Shown one piece after another: positions 30,456 through 40,437 of a stretch of DNA of 64,000 nucleotides; within the stretch, counting starts at the first letter, position 1, and each line of letters begins with the position of its first letter. A program made the position numbers and the translations under genes. The notes beneath the pieces were generated by a model, which saw only the letters and a list, made by a program, of their open reading frames with translations, was not told the origin of the DNA and ran no database searches. Source of the stretch: Yoonia sp. (GTDB lineage: Bacteria > Pseudomonadota > Alphaproteobacteria > Rhodobacterales > Rhodobacteraceae); contig NZ_JAFMHJ010000005.1 of the NCBI RefSeq assembly GCF_017854565.1, positions 1 through 64,000 on the forward strand, read 5' to 3'.

Positions 30456-30622
30456 GGCAATGTGGCCTGTAAGGGTGCTTCCGTTACAGTCGAGAGGCGG
30501 TCATGCTGCGCAAACCTGCCTTCTAGCTAAATCACACTACGCCGATGTGACCCCAAAAGTCAATCAGTCACAGGTTGCGATGCGCGCACATCATTAACGA
30601 TCTATTGATGATTTACAGACGG

Positions 30623-31783
30623 TTACCCGTCATTCTTTGCCCGTTCTGCTTCGATTTCGCGCCAGCGGGCCACATTGCGGTTATGGTCATCCAAGTTGGT
30701 CGCAAACGCATGCCCACCCGTGCCATCAGCGACGAAAAAGATATACGCTGTGCTGTCAGGATTCAGCGCCGCCTCGATACTGGCCCGCCCCGGGTTCGCA
30801 ATCGGCGTCGGCGGCAGCGCGTCAATGACATAGGTGTTCCACGGCGTCTCGGCGCGCAATTCGCTCTGCCGCAAACCACGGCCCAAAATACCCTCGCCCC
30901 GCGTGATCCCGTAAATGACCGCCGGGTCCGTCTGCAGCCTCATCCCCTGATTCAACCGGTTCACGAAGACGCTCGCAACCTGACGCCGTTCCTCGGGCAC
31001 GCCCGTTTCTTTCTCGACCAGACTCGCCAGAATCAATGCCTCTTCCGGCGAAGCAATCGGCAGCCCGTCGGCTCTCGCGGCCCAAGCCTGCGCCAAAATA
31101 TCTGCCTGTGCCGCCTGCATCCGCGCCAGAACGTCCGACACAAGCTCGCCCGGACGCACATCATAGCTTTTCGGCGCCAGACTGCCTTCGCTCGGCGTCT
31201 CGGCCACATTCGCCTCCAGCACGTCAAAAGCTCCCAACGCGGTGGCAACCTGCCAGCTGGTCACACCCTCTGCCACGGTGACACGAAACGTGGTATCGGA
31301 CGCGTCACGCACAACCTGATAATTTTGCGGTACATCGCCGTCGACGGGATCGAAACGCGCAATTTCTTCATAACCATTCGACACCGGATCAAGTTCACGC
31401 ACCTGAATGTCAGCCGCGTTTATACCGATGCGATAGATCACTTCGGTGCCGCAGCTATTGCGACCACTTTGAGTCACGATATCGACAATTGCTTCCATCG
31501 AGGATTGCTCTGGAATGCGGTAACTGCCGAACTTCAAAGCGTCCGATTTACCCGAATAATCAGATCCTATCTCAAAGATGAACTCAGAGGAGATCGCGCC
31601 TTTCTCGGCAAGATCAGCGGCCAATTTGTCCATGTTTCCACCACGTGGAACCTTCAGGCAAATTGCCTGCTCCAGAGGGCCCGCAACACGATATTGCTTC
31701 GCCCCCCAGCTGACCGCGCCCACCATCAAGAACAGGGCAACAATCAGAAATGTCAGCGCATTGGAGGCAGTGTGTCGCCACAT
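30623..31783 (-). CDS. mltG: Endolytic transglycosylase MltG (YceG family)
   Basis: LILASLVEKETGVPEERRQVASVFVNRLNQGMRLQTDPAVIYGI; AEVEAALNPDSTAYIFFVADGTGGHAF-like end. Confidence 0.95.
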   Translation of the reverse strand: MWRHTASNALTFLIVALFLMVGAVSWGAKQYRVAGPLEQAICLKVPRGGNMDKLAADLAEKGAISSEFIFEIGSDYSGKSDALKFGSYRIPEQSSMEAIVDIVTQSGRNSCGTEVIYRIGINAADIQVRELDPVSNGYEEIARFDPVDGDVPQNYQVVRDASDTTFRVTVAEGVTSWQVATALGAFDVLEANVAETPSEGSLAPKSYDVRPGELVSDVLARMQAAQADILAQAWAARADGLPIASPEEALILASLVEKETGVPEERRQVASVFVNRLNQGMRLQTDPAVIYGITRGEGILGRGLRQSELRAETPWNTYVIDALPPTPIANPGRASIEAALNPDSTAYIFFVADGTGGHAFATNLDDHNRNVARWREIEAERAKNDG

Positions 31784-33042
31784 CAGCGTAGTTTCCCGAA
31801 GACGACGCTCGCATTTGTGCCGCCAAAGCCAAACGAATTCGACAACGCGATATCAATCTTGCGTTCGCGTTTACTGTTCGCGCACAGGTCAACAACGGTT
31901 TCCACGGCGGGATTGTCCAAATTAATCGTCGGCGGTGCCACTTGATCGCGAATCGCAAGGATGGTGAAAATCGCCTCAATCGCGCCAGCCGCGCCCAGCA
32001 AATGCCCGGTCGCCGATTTGGTCGACGACATCGTCAGCTTCGATGCCGCATCCCCAACAAGCCGCTCAACCGCCATCAGCTCGATCGTGTCTGCCATGGT
32101 GGATGTGCCGTGCGCATTGACATAATCAATCTCGCTTGGTGCGATCCCTGCATTCTTGCATGCAGCCCGCATCGCCCGTTCCGCACCCTCATGATCCGGC
32201 GGTGGGGCTGTGATGTGATAGGCGTCGCCGCTCAACCCATAACCCAGCACCTCTGCGTAAATCCTGGCACCACGGGCCTTGGCATGCTCGTACTCTTCCA
32301 GCACGACCATCCCCGCCCCCTCGCCCATGACAAAGCCATCACGGTCCTTATCCCACGGCCGGCTGGCCTTTTGCGGGTTATCATTATGCTGCGTGCTCAG
32401 GGCCTTGCAGGCATTAAAACCGGCAATCCCAATTTCGCAAATCGCCGCTTCGGCGCCGCCGGCGACCATGACGTCTGCATCGCCATGCTGGATAAGACGG
32501 GACGCATCACCGATGGCATGCGCGCCCGTCGAACAAGCCGTCACAACCGCATGGTTCGGGCCACGGAAACCATACCGGATCGACACCTGCCCGGAAATCA
32601 GATTGATCAACGCACCGGGCACAAAGAACGGCGACACACGGCGCGGGCCTTTTTCCTTCATCATGATCGCGGTGTTGGCGATCGAATTCAGGCCGCCAAT
32701 CCCGGACCCCATCAAAACACCCGTGCGTTCCTGATCTGCACGTTCTGTCGGCATCCATCCGGAATCTTCGATCGCTTGCTGTGCCGCAGCCATCCCGAAC
32801 AGAATGAAAGTGTCGACCTTCCGCTGCTCTTTTGGCTCCATGTATTTGTTGGCGTTGAACGTCCCGTCAGACCCGTCACCCAAAGGCACTTCGCAGGCAT
32901 AGGTGGTGGCCAACCCACTGGCATCAAAGCCCTTAATGGTGCCAGCGCCCGACTGACAGTCCAAAAGCCGTTCCCATGTGTTTTCCACACCATCCGCAAG
33001 AGGTGTGACCAACCCCAAGCCCGTTACAACAACACGACGCAT
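31783..33042 (-). CDS. fabF: Beta-ketoacyl-ACP synthase II
   Basis: MRRVVVTGLGLVTPLADG; VVTACSTGAHAIGDA; NAHGTSTMADTIEL; KSATGHLLGAAGAIEA. Confidence 0.96.
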   Translation of the reverse strand: MRRVVVTGLGLVTPLADGVENTWERLLDCQSGAGTIKGFDASGLATTYACEVPLGDGSDGTFNANKYMEPKEQRKVDTFILFGMAAAQQAIEDSGWMPTERADQERTGVLMGSGIGGLNSIANTAIMMKEKGPRRVSPFFVPGALINLISGQVSIRYGFRGPNHAVVTACSTGAHAIGDASRLIQHGDADVMVAGGAEAAICEIGIAGFNACKALSTQHNDNPQKASRPWDKDRDGFVMGEGAGMVVLEEYEHAKARGARIYAEVLGYGLSGDAYHITAPPPDHEGAERAMRAACKNAGIAPSEIDYVNAHGTSTMADTIELMAVERLVGDAASKLTMSSTKSATGHLLGAAGAIEAIFTILAIRDQVAPPTINLDNPAVETVVDLCANSKRERKIDIALSNSFGFGGTNASVVFGKLR

Positions 33043-33273
33043 ATCCTGCCCTCACCTTTGGGGTAATTTGCGACACTGATACCCCACCCTGCTACAAAGG
33101 GGCAAGAGCAGCACAGCATCTCGGGCCAGAGAATAGCATTCAGTTCACACCCGATTAACGCATCACGGATAGGGCGCAGCGCCAGCATAGCGATGCGATG
33201 GGCTGCATATGCCATTGCCGCGCGGCCGCTGCCAATGGCCTCCGGTCCCCATGCGTCGCCGAAAACAGCCACA

Positions 33274-33306
33274 TAAAAAAAACGGCGCCCCAAGGGACGC
33301 CGTTTT
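33274..33306 (-). terminator. Intrinsic terminator downstream of acpP
   Basis: Minus strand AACGGCG-tcccttgggg-CGCCGTT followed by T-run. Confidence 0.85.
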
Positions 33307-33325
33307 CAAACAAAATCAGTATGGC

Positions 33326-33559
33326 TTACTGGGCGCCGTTAATAAACTTCACAGCATCACCGAAAGTCTGAATTGTTTCAGCAGCATCATCAGGAATTTC
33401 GATACCGAACTCTTCTTCAAAAGCCATAACCAATTCGACTGTATCCAGACTGTCAGCGCCCAGGTCATCAATGAAGGACGCCGTTTCCGTCACTTTGTCT
33501 TCTTCAACACCAAGATGCTCTACAACGATCTTGCGTACGCGGTCAGCAACGTCGCTCAT
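33326..33559 (-). CDS. acpP: Acyl carrier protein
   Basis: [30 protein letters not shown]. Confidence 0.98.
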   Translation of the reverse strand: MSDVADRVRKIVVEHLGVEEDKVTETASFIDDLGADSLDTVELVMAFEEEFGIEIPDDAAETIQTFGDAVKFINGAQ

Positions 33560-33730
33560 GTCAATTCCTCATGTCTTTCTGGGCAAGTGCCCTGTTTTCC
33601 TTTGGGCCTGAGCCCATATTGATCCCACCCTAATACGGGCAGCTCCTCCGCCTGACGGCAAATCTGCGTGGCCTATAACAGACAAATCCACTTAGGCAAA
33701 CGGTTTTGGGCAACACAATGCCGCCCGTTG

Positions 33731-34468
33731 TCAAAGCATGGCCATCCCGCCGTTCACATGCAAGGTCGTACCGGTGACATAACCGGCCTCCGGACTTGCA
33801 AGATACAGCACCGCAGCCGCAATCTCTTCGGGGTCGCCCATGCGCCCGGCCGGCACCTGCGCCAAAATCCCCGACTTTTGATCATCGGTCAGTTTTTCGG
33901 TCATCGCCGTGGTGATAAACCCCGGTGCCACACAGTTGACCGTGATGCCACGGCTGGCCACCTCATAGGCAATCGACTTTGACATACCGACCATGCCGGC
34001 CTTTGACGCGGCATAATTCGCCTGCCCCGGATTGCCCGTCGCCCCAACGATGGAAGAGATATTCACGATGCGCCCCCAGCGGGCCTTCATCATGCCCCGG
34101 ATGACACCTTTGCACAGCCGCATCGTGGATGTCAGATTGACCTCCAGAACCGATGACCACTCATCGTCCGACATCCGCATGAACAGGTTGTCGCGGGTGA
34201 TGCCGGCGTTGTTCACCAATATGTCCACCGACCCCATCGCCTCGGCTGCCTGTTTGGGCAGGGCATTTACGGCGTCGGCGTCGCTCAGGTTGCAGGGCAG
34301 CACATGCGCCCGGTCGCCCAGCGCGGCCGCCAATGCCTCCAACGGCTCAAGCCGCGTCCCCGACAAGCCGACCGTCGCACCCGCGCCATGCAGCGTTTTT
34401 GCAATCGCACCGCCGATCCCGCCGGACGCACCCGTTATAAGAACATTTTTCCCATTCAAATCAAACAT
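33731..34468 (-). CDS. fabG: 3-oxoacyl-ACP reductase
   Basis: VLITGASGGIGGAIAKTLHGAGA, NNAGITRDNLFMRM, YAASKAGMVGMSKS, GYVTGTTLHVNGGMAML. Confidence 0.97.
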   Translation of the reverse strand: MFDLNGKNVLITGASGGIGGAIAKTLHGAGATVGLSGTRLEPLEALAAALGDRAHVLPCNLSDADAVNALPKQAAEAMGSVDILVNNAGITRDNLFMRMSDDEWSSVLEVNLTSTMRLCKGVIRGMMKARWGRIVNISSIVGATGNPGQANYAASKAGMVGMSKSIAYEVASRGITVNCVAPGFITTAMTEKLTDDQKSGILAQVPAGRMGDPEEIAAAVLYLASPEAGYVTGTTLHVNGGMAML

Positions 34469-34489
34469 TTGTCAGCCTTCTTTCATCTA

Positions 34490-35428
34490 TCATGCATTAA
34501 TTGCAGCGGCGGCGGCAGCAACATCATCGGGTGTGCCAACCGCATGGCTGATCATCGCCCGGTCAATCCGCTTGACCATCCCGGACAGGGCTTTTCCGGC
34601 CCCGATCTCGAACACCTCGGTCACGCCTTGGGCGGCCATATACAGGACACTCTCGCGCCACCGCACCGACCCCGTCACTTGGTCCACCAACAGCGATCTG
34701 ATCTCGGCGGGGTCCATGACCTCGCGTGCGACGACATTCGCGATCAGCGGCACCGCAGGCGCCGCAATATCCACATCATTCAACGCATCGGCCATTACCT
34801 GTGCGGCAGGGGCCATCAGGCTGCAATGAAACGGTGCGCTGACAGGCAGCAAAAGCGCGCGCTTTGCGCCCTTGGATTTCGCAATCACCACAGCCCGCTC
34901 CACTGCGGCCTTGTGTCCCGACACGACCACCTGTCCGGGATCGTTGTCATTGGCGGCCTCGCACACTTCGCCTTGCGCAGCCTCCTCCGCAATCGCACGC
35001 ACCGCCGCAAAGTCCAGACCAAGCAGCGCCGCCATCGCGCCGACACCCACAGGCACCGCCTCTTGCATCGCTGTGCCCCGAATGCGTAGCAAACGTGCCG
35101 TATCGGCAATCGTCAAAGCCCCCGATGCCGCCAGCGCGGAATATTCGCCCAATGAATGCCCCGCCACAAAGGACGCCGCCGTGATTGTTACGCCCTCCAC
35201 CTCCAGCGCACGCATCGCGGCCAGCGATGTGGCCATCAGGGCCGGTTGCGCGTTCCGGGTCAGGGTCAGATCTGCGATATCACCCTCCCAGATCAGTGCC
35301 GATAAATCCTCGCCAAGCGCCTCGTTCACTTCATCAAAAACGGCTCTGGCCGCTGGATATGCATCAGCCAATGCTCTGCCCATCCCGATAGTCTGTGCGC
35401 CTTGGCCCGGAAATATAAATGCCCGCAT
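34490..35428 (-). CDS. fabD: ACP S-malonyltransferase
   Basis: MRAFIFPGQGAQTIGMG, VAGHSLGEYSAL; start trimmed to MRAFIF. Confidence 0.96.
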   Translation of the reverse strand: MRAFIFPGQGAQTIGMGRALADAYPAARAVFDEVNEALGEDLSALIWEGDIADLTLTRNAQPALMATSLAAMRALEVEGVTITAASFVAGHSLGEYSALAASGALTIADTARLLRIRGTAMQEAVPVGVGAMAALLGLDFAAVRAIAEEAAQGEVCEAANDNDPGQVVVSGHKAAVERAVVIAKSKGAKRALLLPVSAPFHCSLMAPAAQVMADALNDVDIAAPAVPLIANVVAREVMDPAEIRSLLVDQVTGSVRWRESVLYMAAQGVTEVFEIGAGKALSGMVKRIDRAMISHAVGTPDDVAAAAAAINA

Positions 35429-35604
35429 CGGCCCCTCCCTGTCGTTCATTGTGTTGATCAGACCTACTCCGCCCAATCCGCGCGCACAAGCAGCCTCGGA
35501 CCTGAGCAGCGACGCACAGGCGTTACATGCCCTGCACACAGACGCCCCCCTAGGCCCGCCTGCACGGCAGTGCTAGCTTTGCACCGAACCAAACGGAGAA
35601 CCCC

Positions 35605-36801
35605 ATGCCCGCCTCAAACACCGCGACCCTTTACGGGACCGTGACCAAGACCTTCCACTGGCTGACCGCGCTGCTGATCATCACGATCATTCCGCTGGGC
35701 CTGATCGCCAACGACCTGCCTTATGAAACAAACGCACAACTGGCGTTTAAGGCACAGTTGTTTTCATTCCATAAAACGCTGGGTGTCATCATCTTTGCGG
35801 TCGCTCTCGCCCGTATCCTGTGGGCGCTGACGCAAACCAAGCCCGGCGCCCTGCACCCCGATCGCAAGGCTGAAACGATGCTGGCCGAAGTGGTCCACTG
35901 GCTACTCTACATCTCATTGGTCGCGGTGCCGCTGACCGGCTGGATTCATCATGCGGCAACCACCGGCTTTGCCCCGATCCTGCTGCCCATCGGGCAATCC
36001 CTGCCGCTGGTGCCCAAAAGCGAAGGCTTCGCCGACGTGTTTGCCACGCTGCATTGGATTTGGAGCAAGGTCATGGTCGCATCCATCCTGTTGCACATCG
36101 CCGGCGCACTCAAACACCAGTTCGTCGACAAAGATGCGACCCTGCGCCGGATGTGGTTCGGCCAAACTCAAGCACCGGCACTGCCCGCCCACCGCGGCAG
36201 CCTTGTTGCGCCAATCGCCGCCCTTGGCATTTTCGCTCTGGCGACCGCCGCCGCCGCCGCCGCTGGCTTCTTCTCTCATGAAACACGAACGGCTGGCCCC
36301 GCTTTGGCCGCCGTCTCCTCGGAATGGGCGGTCACTGACGGCGCGGTCGCCATCACGGTCACACAGTTCGGCAGCCCGGTAACCGGCACATTCGCGGACT
36401 GGACCTCTGCCATCAGCTTTGACCCGGATGCGACCGGCGTGATGGGCAATGTGACCACGACCATCGCCATTGGTTCACTGCAATTGGGGTCTGTGACCAG
36501 TCAGGCGATGGGGGCGGATTTCTTTGACGCCGAAACATTTCCCACGGCCACCTTCGCGGCAAATATCATCGCCGATGGGGACGGCTACGTCGCGGACGGC
36601 ACCTTGTCGATCAAAGGAAATACCGTGCCCGTTACCCTGCCCTTTGCGCTGACCATCGTCGGCGACACGGCAGAAATGACAGGGACGCTGAACCTTGATC
36701 GCCGCACATTCGAAATCGGGCAAAGCATGAGTGACGAAACAAATCTGGCCTTTGGCGTCGGCGTCAACGTGACCCTCAGCGCCACACGCAGCGCACAATA
36801 A
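35605..36801 (+). CDS. Cytochrome b561 / YceI domain fusion protein
   Basis: N-terminal b561-type four-helix region (KTFHWLTALLI, FSFHKTLGVIIFAVALARILW, LHIAGALKHQFVDKD) followed by YceI-like domain (ITVTQFGSPVTGTFADWTSAISFDPDA). Confidence 0.9.
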   Translation: MPASNTATLYGTVTKTFHWLTALLIITIIPLGLIANDLPYETNAQLAFKAQLFSFHKTLGVIIFAVALARILWALTQTKPGALHPDRKAETMLAEVVHWLLYISLVAVPLTGWIHHAATTGFAPILLPIGQSLPLVPKSEGFADVFATLHWIWSKVMVASILLHIAGALKHQFVDKDATLRRMWFGQTQAPALPAHRGSLVAPIAALGIFALATAAAAAAGFFSHETRTAGPALAAVSSEWAVTDGAVAITVTQFGSPVTGTFADWTSAISFDPDATGVMGNVTTTIAIGSLQLGSVTSQAMGADFFDAETFPTATFAANIIADGDGYVADGTLSIKGNTVPVTLPFALTIVGDTAEMTGTLNLDRRTFEIGQSMSDETNLAFGVGVNVTLSATRSAQ

Positions 36802-36804
36802 CAA

Positions 36805-36837
36805 AAAAGGCCGCGCTTGGATCAAAGCGCGGCCTTC
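36805..36837. terminator. Bidirectional terminator between convergent b561-YceI fusion and YceI genes
   Basis: AAGGCCGCGCTT-ggatca-AAGCGCGGCCTT. Confidence 0.85.
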
Positions 36838-36861
36838 CAAGACGTCGATAACAGATGCGGC

Positions 36862-37437
36862 TTACTCGGCCTTCATCGCTTCGACCGAAATCATCACTTG
36901 CACTTCGTCGCTGATGAACGGAGCAAATGCACCCAGCTCAAAATCGGACCGGACCAGCGTCGTTGTCGCATCAAAGCCGGCCCATGGCTTTTCGGCCATT
37001 GGGTGGTTGCTGGCTTGGTTCAGCTTGGCGTCCAAAACGACAGCTTTCGTGATGCCGTTCAGGGTCAGGTCACCGGTAATCAACGCAGTGCCTTCGCCGG
37101 TCACTTCGATGCCTGTCGATGTAAAAGTAACCATCTCGTCTGCGTCGGCGCCAAAGAAATCACCGCTCATGAAATGCTCGAACCGGGCTTCCCAACCAGT
37201 CAACATCGTCCGGGCCGGGAACGATACGTTGACGGACGACGCCGCAGGGTCTGCCTGATTGAAATCAATTGTGCCCTCGAAACCCGAGAACATGCCATAG
37301 CTCGTAGAATAACCCAGGTGGTTATAATTGAATACGATCTGGCTGTGGCTTGGATCAAGGACGTAGCTTTCGGAAGACGCAAAGCTGGTCGTAGCAAGTG
37401 TGGCCATCAAAGCGGTAGCTGTCAGGATATTTCTCAT
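36862..37437 (-). CDS. YceI family periplasmic protein
   Basis: Signal peptide MRNILTATALMATLATTSFA; YVLDPSHSQIVFNYNHLGYSTSYGMFSGFEGTIDFN. Confidence 0.93.
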   Translation of the reverse strand: MRNILTATALMATLATTSFASSESYVLDPSHSQIVFNYNHLGYSTSYGMFSGFEGTIDFNQADPAASSVNVSFPARTMLTGWEARFEHFMSGDFFGADADEMVTFTSTGIEVTGEGTALITGDLTLNGITKAVVLDAKLNQASNHPMAEKPWAGFDATTTLVRSDFELGAFAPFISDEVQVMISVEAMKAE

Positions 37438-37576
37438 TGGTAGCTCCAAAACTGAATGAATGTGTCGCCTTAAAATAGCGCTTACCCACTCAAAGCAATC
37501 CTGCAAAATCGAACAAAAGCTGTTCGATAACAAAGATACGGCGATTAACCGCCAACTGACATCGCCCTGTCCGGCA

Positions 37577-38167
37577 TTAAGCCGCGCGCGAACGTGTCGT
37601 TTTTGCCTGCACCATCAGGTCCTGCCCCAAGCGGTCCCGCAATGGCATCAACTGCGCCTCGGTACCTTCCGCGACACAAACCGTCTGGGCAGTGTTGCGA
37701 TACCGCAAAACCAGCGTCGCCCAGTTTTCATCTTCACGCTCATCAAGAAAGACGCCGCCAATCGTATCAAAACCATAGCAGCCTACCGTGGTTGGCCGCC
37801 CTGCACGGTTACAGATGACCTCGCGGATTTCGCCGACGCTGGTGTCAACGTGCAGCTCTGCCCGTGTCCCACGGCTGGCAAACCACAAAAGATATGCGGC
37901 CATCGCACCGAAAAGGGTCGCGGCACCCATGCGCATAACGCCGATGTCGCCGTCAAACATCAAGGTCGGCAAAACAAGAATGCCAATCGCCGCCGTCAAC
38001 AAACACGCCCCCAAAAAGAACGAAGCCGCCTGCGCGATCACAACCCCGATAGATGGGCCAAGCCCGGACCGGACCATATACCCCCAATAGATATCTTCGA
38101 CGGTAAAACTGGATGTTTTGGCAAAATGCATCTGTCCGTTGCCGCCGGAAGCATTAAAATCGCTCAT
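37577..38167 (-). CDS. Membrane protein of unknown function
   Basis: MSDFNASGGNGQMHFAKTSSF; two hydrophobic segments; start trimmed. Confidence 0.7.
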   Translation of the reverse strand: MSDFNASGGNGQMHFAKTSSFTVEDIYWGYMVRSGLGPSIGVVIAQAASFFLGACLLTAAIGILVLPTLMFDGDIGVMRMGAATLFGAMAAYLLWFASRGTRAELHVDTSVGEIREVICNRAGRPTTVGCYGFDTIGGVFLDEREDENWATLVLRYRNTAQTVCVAEGTEAQLMPLRDRLGQDLMVQAKTTRSRAA

Positions 38168-38331
38168 CAGTGCCACTCCTTGCCCAAATCTTTGATTGTG
38201 CCTGCCATGTAATCGCGGCCATAAAACGGCAACGCCAAGGCAACCTTGCGCAAACGGCAATCTTGTCGCGCAACGGGGCCCACCGCCAAGCAAGGCTTGC
38301 ATCAGCACCGATCAGCGTTATAAGGCCGCAT

Positions 38332-38383
38332 CCTTCCGCGGTAATTTGAACTGCGCAGTCTCTCGTGGGTGGGGTGCGGAAGG
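38332..38383 (+). promoter_or_regulatory. Candidate ribosomal protein leader hairpin upstream of rpsF
   Basis: CCTTCCGC (38332-38339) pairs with GCGGAAGG (38376-38383), 51 bp upstream of rpsF. Confidence 0.35.
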
Positions 38384-38433
38384 AATAGTCGCCCCATGCT
38401 TTGAAATGCGCTGATATATGAACTGGAGTAAAC

Positions 38434-38823
38434 ATGCCGCTTTACGAGCATGTCATGATTGCGCGTCAGGATCTGTCCAACACGCAAGCTGAAGGCCTCA
38501 TCGAACATTTCGGAACCGTCCTTGCTGACAACGAAGGCAAGCTGGTGGATCACGAATATTGGGGCGTCAAGACGATGGCCTACAAGATCAACAAGAACCG
38601 CAAGGGCCACTATGCCTACCTGCGCTCTGACGCACCTGCCGCCGCCGTGCAGGAAATGGAACGCCTGATGGGCTTGCATGAAGACGTGATGCGCGTGCTG
38701 ACAATCAAGGTCGACGTCCACGAAGATGGCCCGTCCGTTCAGATGCAAAAGCGCGAAGAGCGCGGTGACCGTGGTGATCGCGGCGACCGCCCCGAACGCC
38801 CCGAACGCCGCGAACGTCGCTAA
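38434..38823 (+). CDS. rpsF: 30S ribosomal protein S6
   Basis: MPLYEHVMIARQDLSNTQAEGLIEHF; WGVKTMAYKINKNRKGHYAYL. Confidence 0.98.
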   Translation: MPLYEHVMIARQDLSNTQAEGLIEHFGTVLADNEGKLVDHEYWGVKTMAYKINKNRKGHYAYLRSDAPAAAVQEMERLMGLHEDVMRVLTIKVDVHEDGPSVQMQKREERGDRGDRGDRPERPERRERR

Positions 38824-38849
38824 GTTAGATCAGGAAAGGACCATAAATC

Positions 38850-39077
38850 ATGGCAACAAAACCATTTTTCCGCCGTCGGAAGTCTGATCCGTTTGAGGGC
38901 GATAACGCCCCCAAGATCGACTACAAAGACACCCGCCTCCTGCAGCGCTACATCTCTGAGCGCGGCAAGATCGTTCCCGCCCGTATCACCGCTGTCGGTG
39001 CAAAGAACCAGCGTGCGCTCGCTCGTGCGATCAAACGCGCCCGGTTCCTCGCCCTGCTGCCCTACGCTGTTAAGTAA
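38850..39077 (+). CDS. rpsR: 30S ribosomal protein S18
   Basis: [67 protein letters not shown]. Confidence 0.98.
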   Translation: MATKPFFRRRKSDPFEGDNAPKIDYKDTRLLQRYISERGKIVPARITAVGAKNQRALARAIKRARFLALLPYAVK

Positions 39078-39089
39078 GGAACCAGTCAC

Positions 39090-39698
39090 ATGGATATCAT
39101 TCTACTTGAGCGCGTAGCCAAGCTTGGTCAGATGGGTGAAGTCGTTTCCGTCAAGGACGGTTATGCACGCAACTATCTGCTGCCACAGCGCAAGGCACTG
39201 CGCGTCAATGCCGCCAACCTCGCACGCTTCGAGGCTGAAAAGGCCCAGATGGAAGCACGGAACCTTGAAACGAAGAAAGAAGCAGACGCACTGGCGGTTA
39301 CGCTGGACGGCCAGACTTTCGTAGTGATTCGCTCCGCCTCTGATGCGGGTTCGCTTTACGGCTCCGTCACCACACGTGACGCCGCCGATGCAGCAACCGT
39401 TGCAGGTTTCACCGTTGACAAGCGTCAGCTCGTTCTGACCGGCGCTATCAAAGAGCTGGGCCTGCACGACGTGATCGTGAACCTGCATCCCGAAGTGACC
39501 GCGACAATCACGCTGAACGTCGCGCGCTCCGCAGAAGAAGCACAGCTTCAGGCCGCAGGCAAATCCATCGCCGAACTGGCCGCAGAAGAAGAAGCCGCTG
39601 CTGAATTCGAAATTCAGGAGCTCTTCGACGATATCGGCGGCGCTGCATCTGACGATTTCGGCGATGACGCCGGATCGAAAGCTTCTAACGAAGAATAA
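39090..39698 (+). CDS. rplI: 50S ribosomal protein L9
   Basis: [37 protein letters not shown]. Confidence 0.98.
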   Translation: MDIILLERVAKLGQMGEVVSVKDGYARNYLLPQRKALRVNAANLARFEAEKAQMEARNLETKKEADALAVTLDGQTFVVIRSASDAGSLYGSVTTRDAADAATVAGFTVDKRQLVLTGAIKELGLHDVIVNLHPEVTATITLNVARSAEEAQLQAAGKSIAELAAEEEAAAEFEIQELFDDIGGAASDDFGDDAGSKASNEE

Positions 39699-39721
39699 GC
39701 ATCGCACATTGCGAAAAGATC

Positions 39722-39752
39722 AGGCCGCTCCTTCTGGGGCGGCCTTTTTTCT
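39722..39752 (+). terminator. Intrinsic terminator after rplI
   Basis: AGGCCGCTCC-ttct-GGGGCGGCCT followed by TTTTT. Confidence 0.85.
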
Positions 39753-39798
39753 GTGCAACGCGATCAACGGCTGACGATGCAAAGTTGATGCACAGCGC

Positions 39799-40275
39799 CT
39801 AGCGGTCAAATGTTTCCATCGTCAGTTGCGCGTCACAATATTCGCCATCATAGGTGCCGACCCAGATGTCGATACGTCCATCCAGCGGTCGGGTCAGCAC
39901 GATCCGCGGGTCAAGGTTTCCGTTGTCATCATCATCGTAAAACCAGTTGGTCGATGCCGTGTTGATCAGCAAAGCCGCATCACACTCGCTCTCCAGACTG
40001 ACGACCAGCTGATATCGGGACATCTTGGACAGTTCGAACGAAAAATCCGGTGCCGATGGGAAATACCCCGCGCCAGTGTCCGTTCCCGGTCGGATATGCC
40101 TGCAATTCCAGACATAGTTGTCGCCACCTGCAACAACATTGAACGTCCGCGGCTCGTACAGTTCCGGCCCTGATGTGCGATAGGATTCGCTGGGCGTGAT
40201 GCTGTAATCAGGGCAGGCCATCGCAGCTGTCGCAGGTCCAAAAGCAACCAAAGCTGCAAGCATGATCGTCTTCAT
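39799..40275 (-). CDS. Secreted protein of unknown function
   Basis: Signal peptide MKTIMLAALVAFGPATAAMA; PLDGRIDIWVGTYDGEYCDAQLTM beta-rich C-terminus. Confidence 0.7.
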   Translation of the reverse strand: MKTIMLAALVAFGPATAAMACPDYSITPSESYRTSGPELYEPRTFNVVAGGDNYVWNCRHIRPGTDTGAGYFPSAPDFSFELSKMSRYQLVVSLESECDAALLINTASTNWFYDDDDNGNLDPRIVLTRPLDGRIDIWVGTYDGEYCDAQLTMETFDR

Positions 40276-40384
40276 AATTATCTCCAAAATCAAACTCTCG
40301 TGATCTAAACTTAAACCCAAAGATATGAATGGAGAACGTATTTTTGCCCGATGCCGTGTGAACCACAGAAAAAATCCGCATTTT

Positions 40385-40416
40385 AGACAAAAAAAGGCGC
40401 CTGAAAGGCGCCTTTT
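40385..40416 (-). terminator. Intrinsic terminator after tig
   Basis: Minus strand AAAAGGCGCC-tttca-GGCGCCTTTT plus T-run. Confidence 0.85.
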
Positions 40417-40437
40417 CCTATTCATATCCGTTAGAAT

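Noticed and set aside
33024-33293. 89-aa minus-strand ORF between acpP and fabF
   Set aside because: Overlaps the acpP terminator and fabF start; no motif or RBS.
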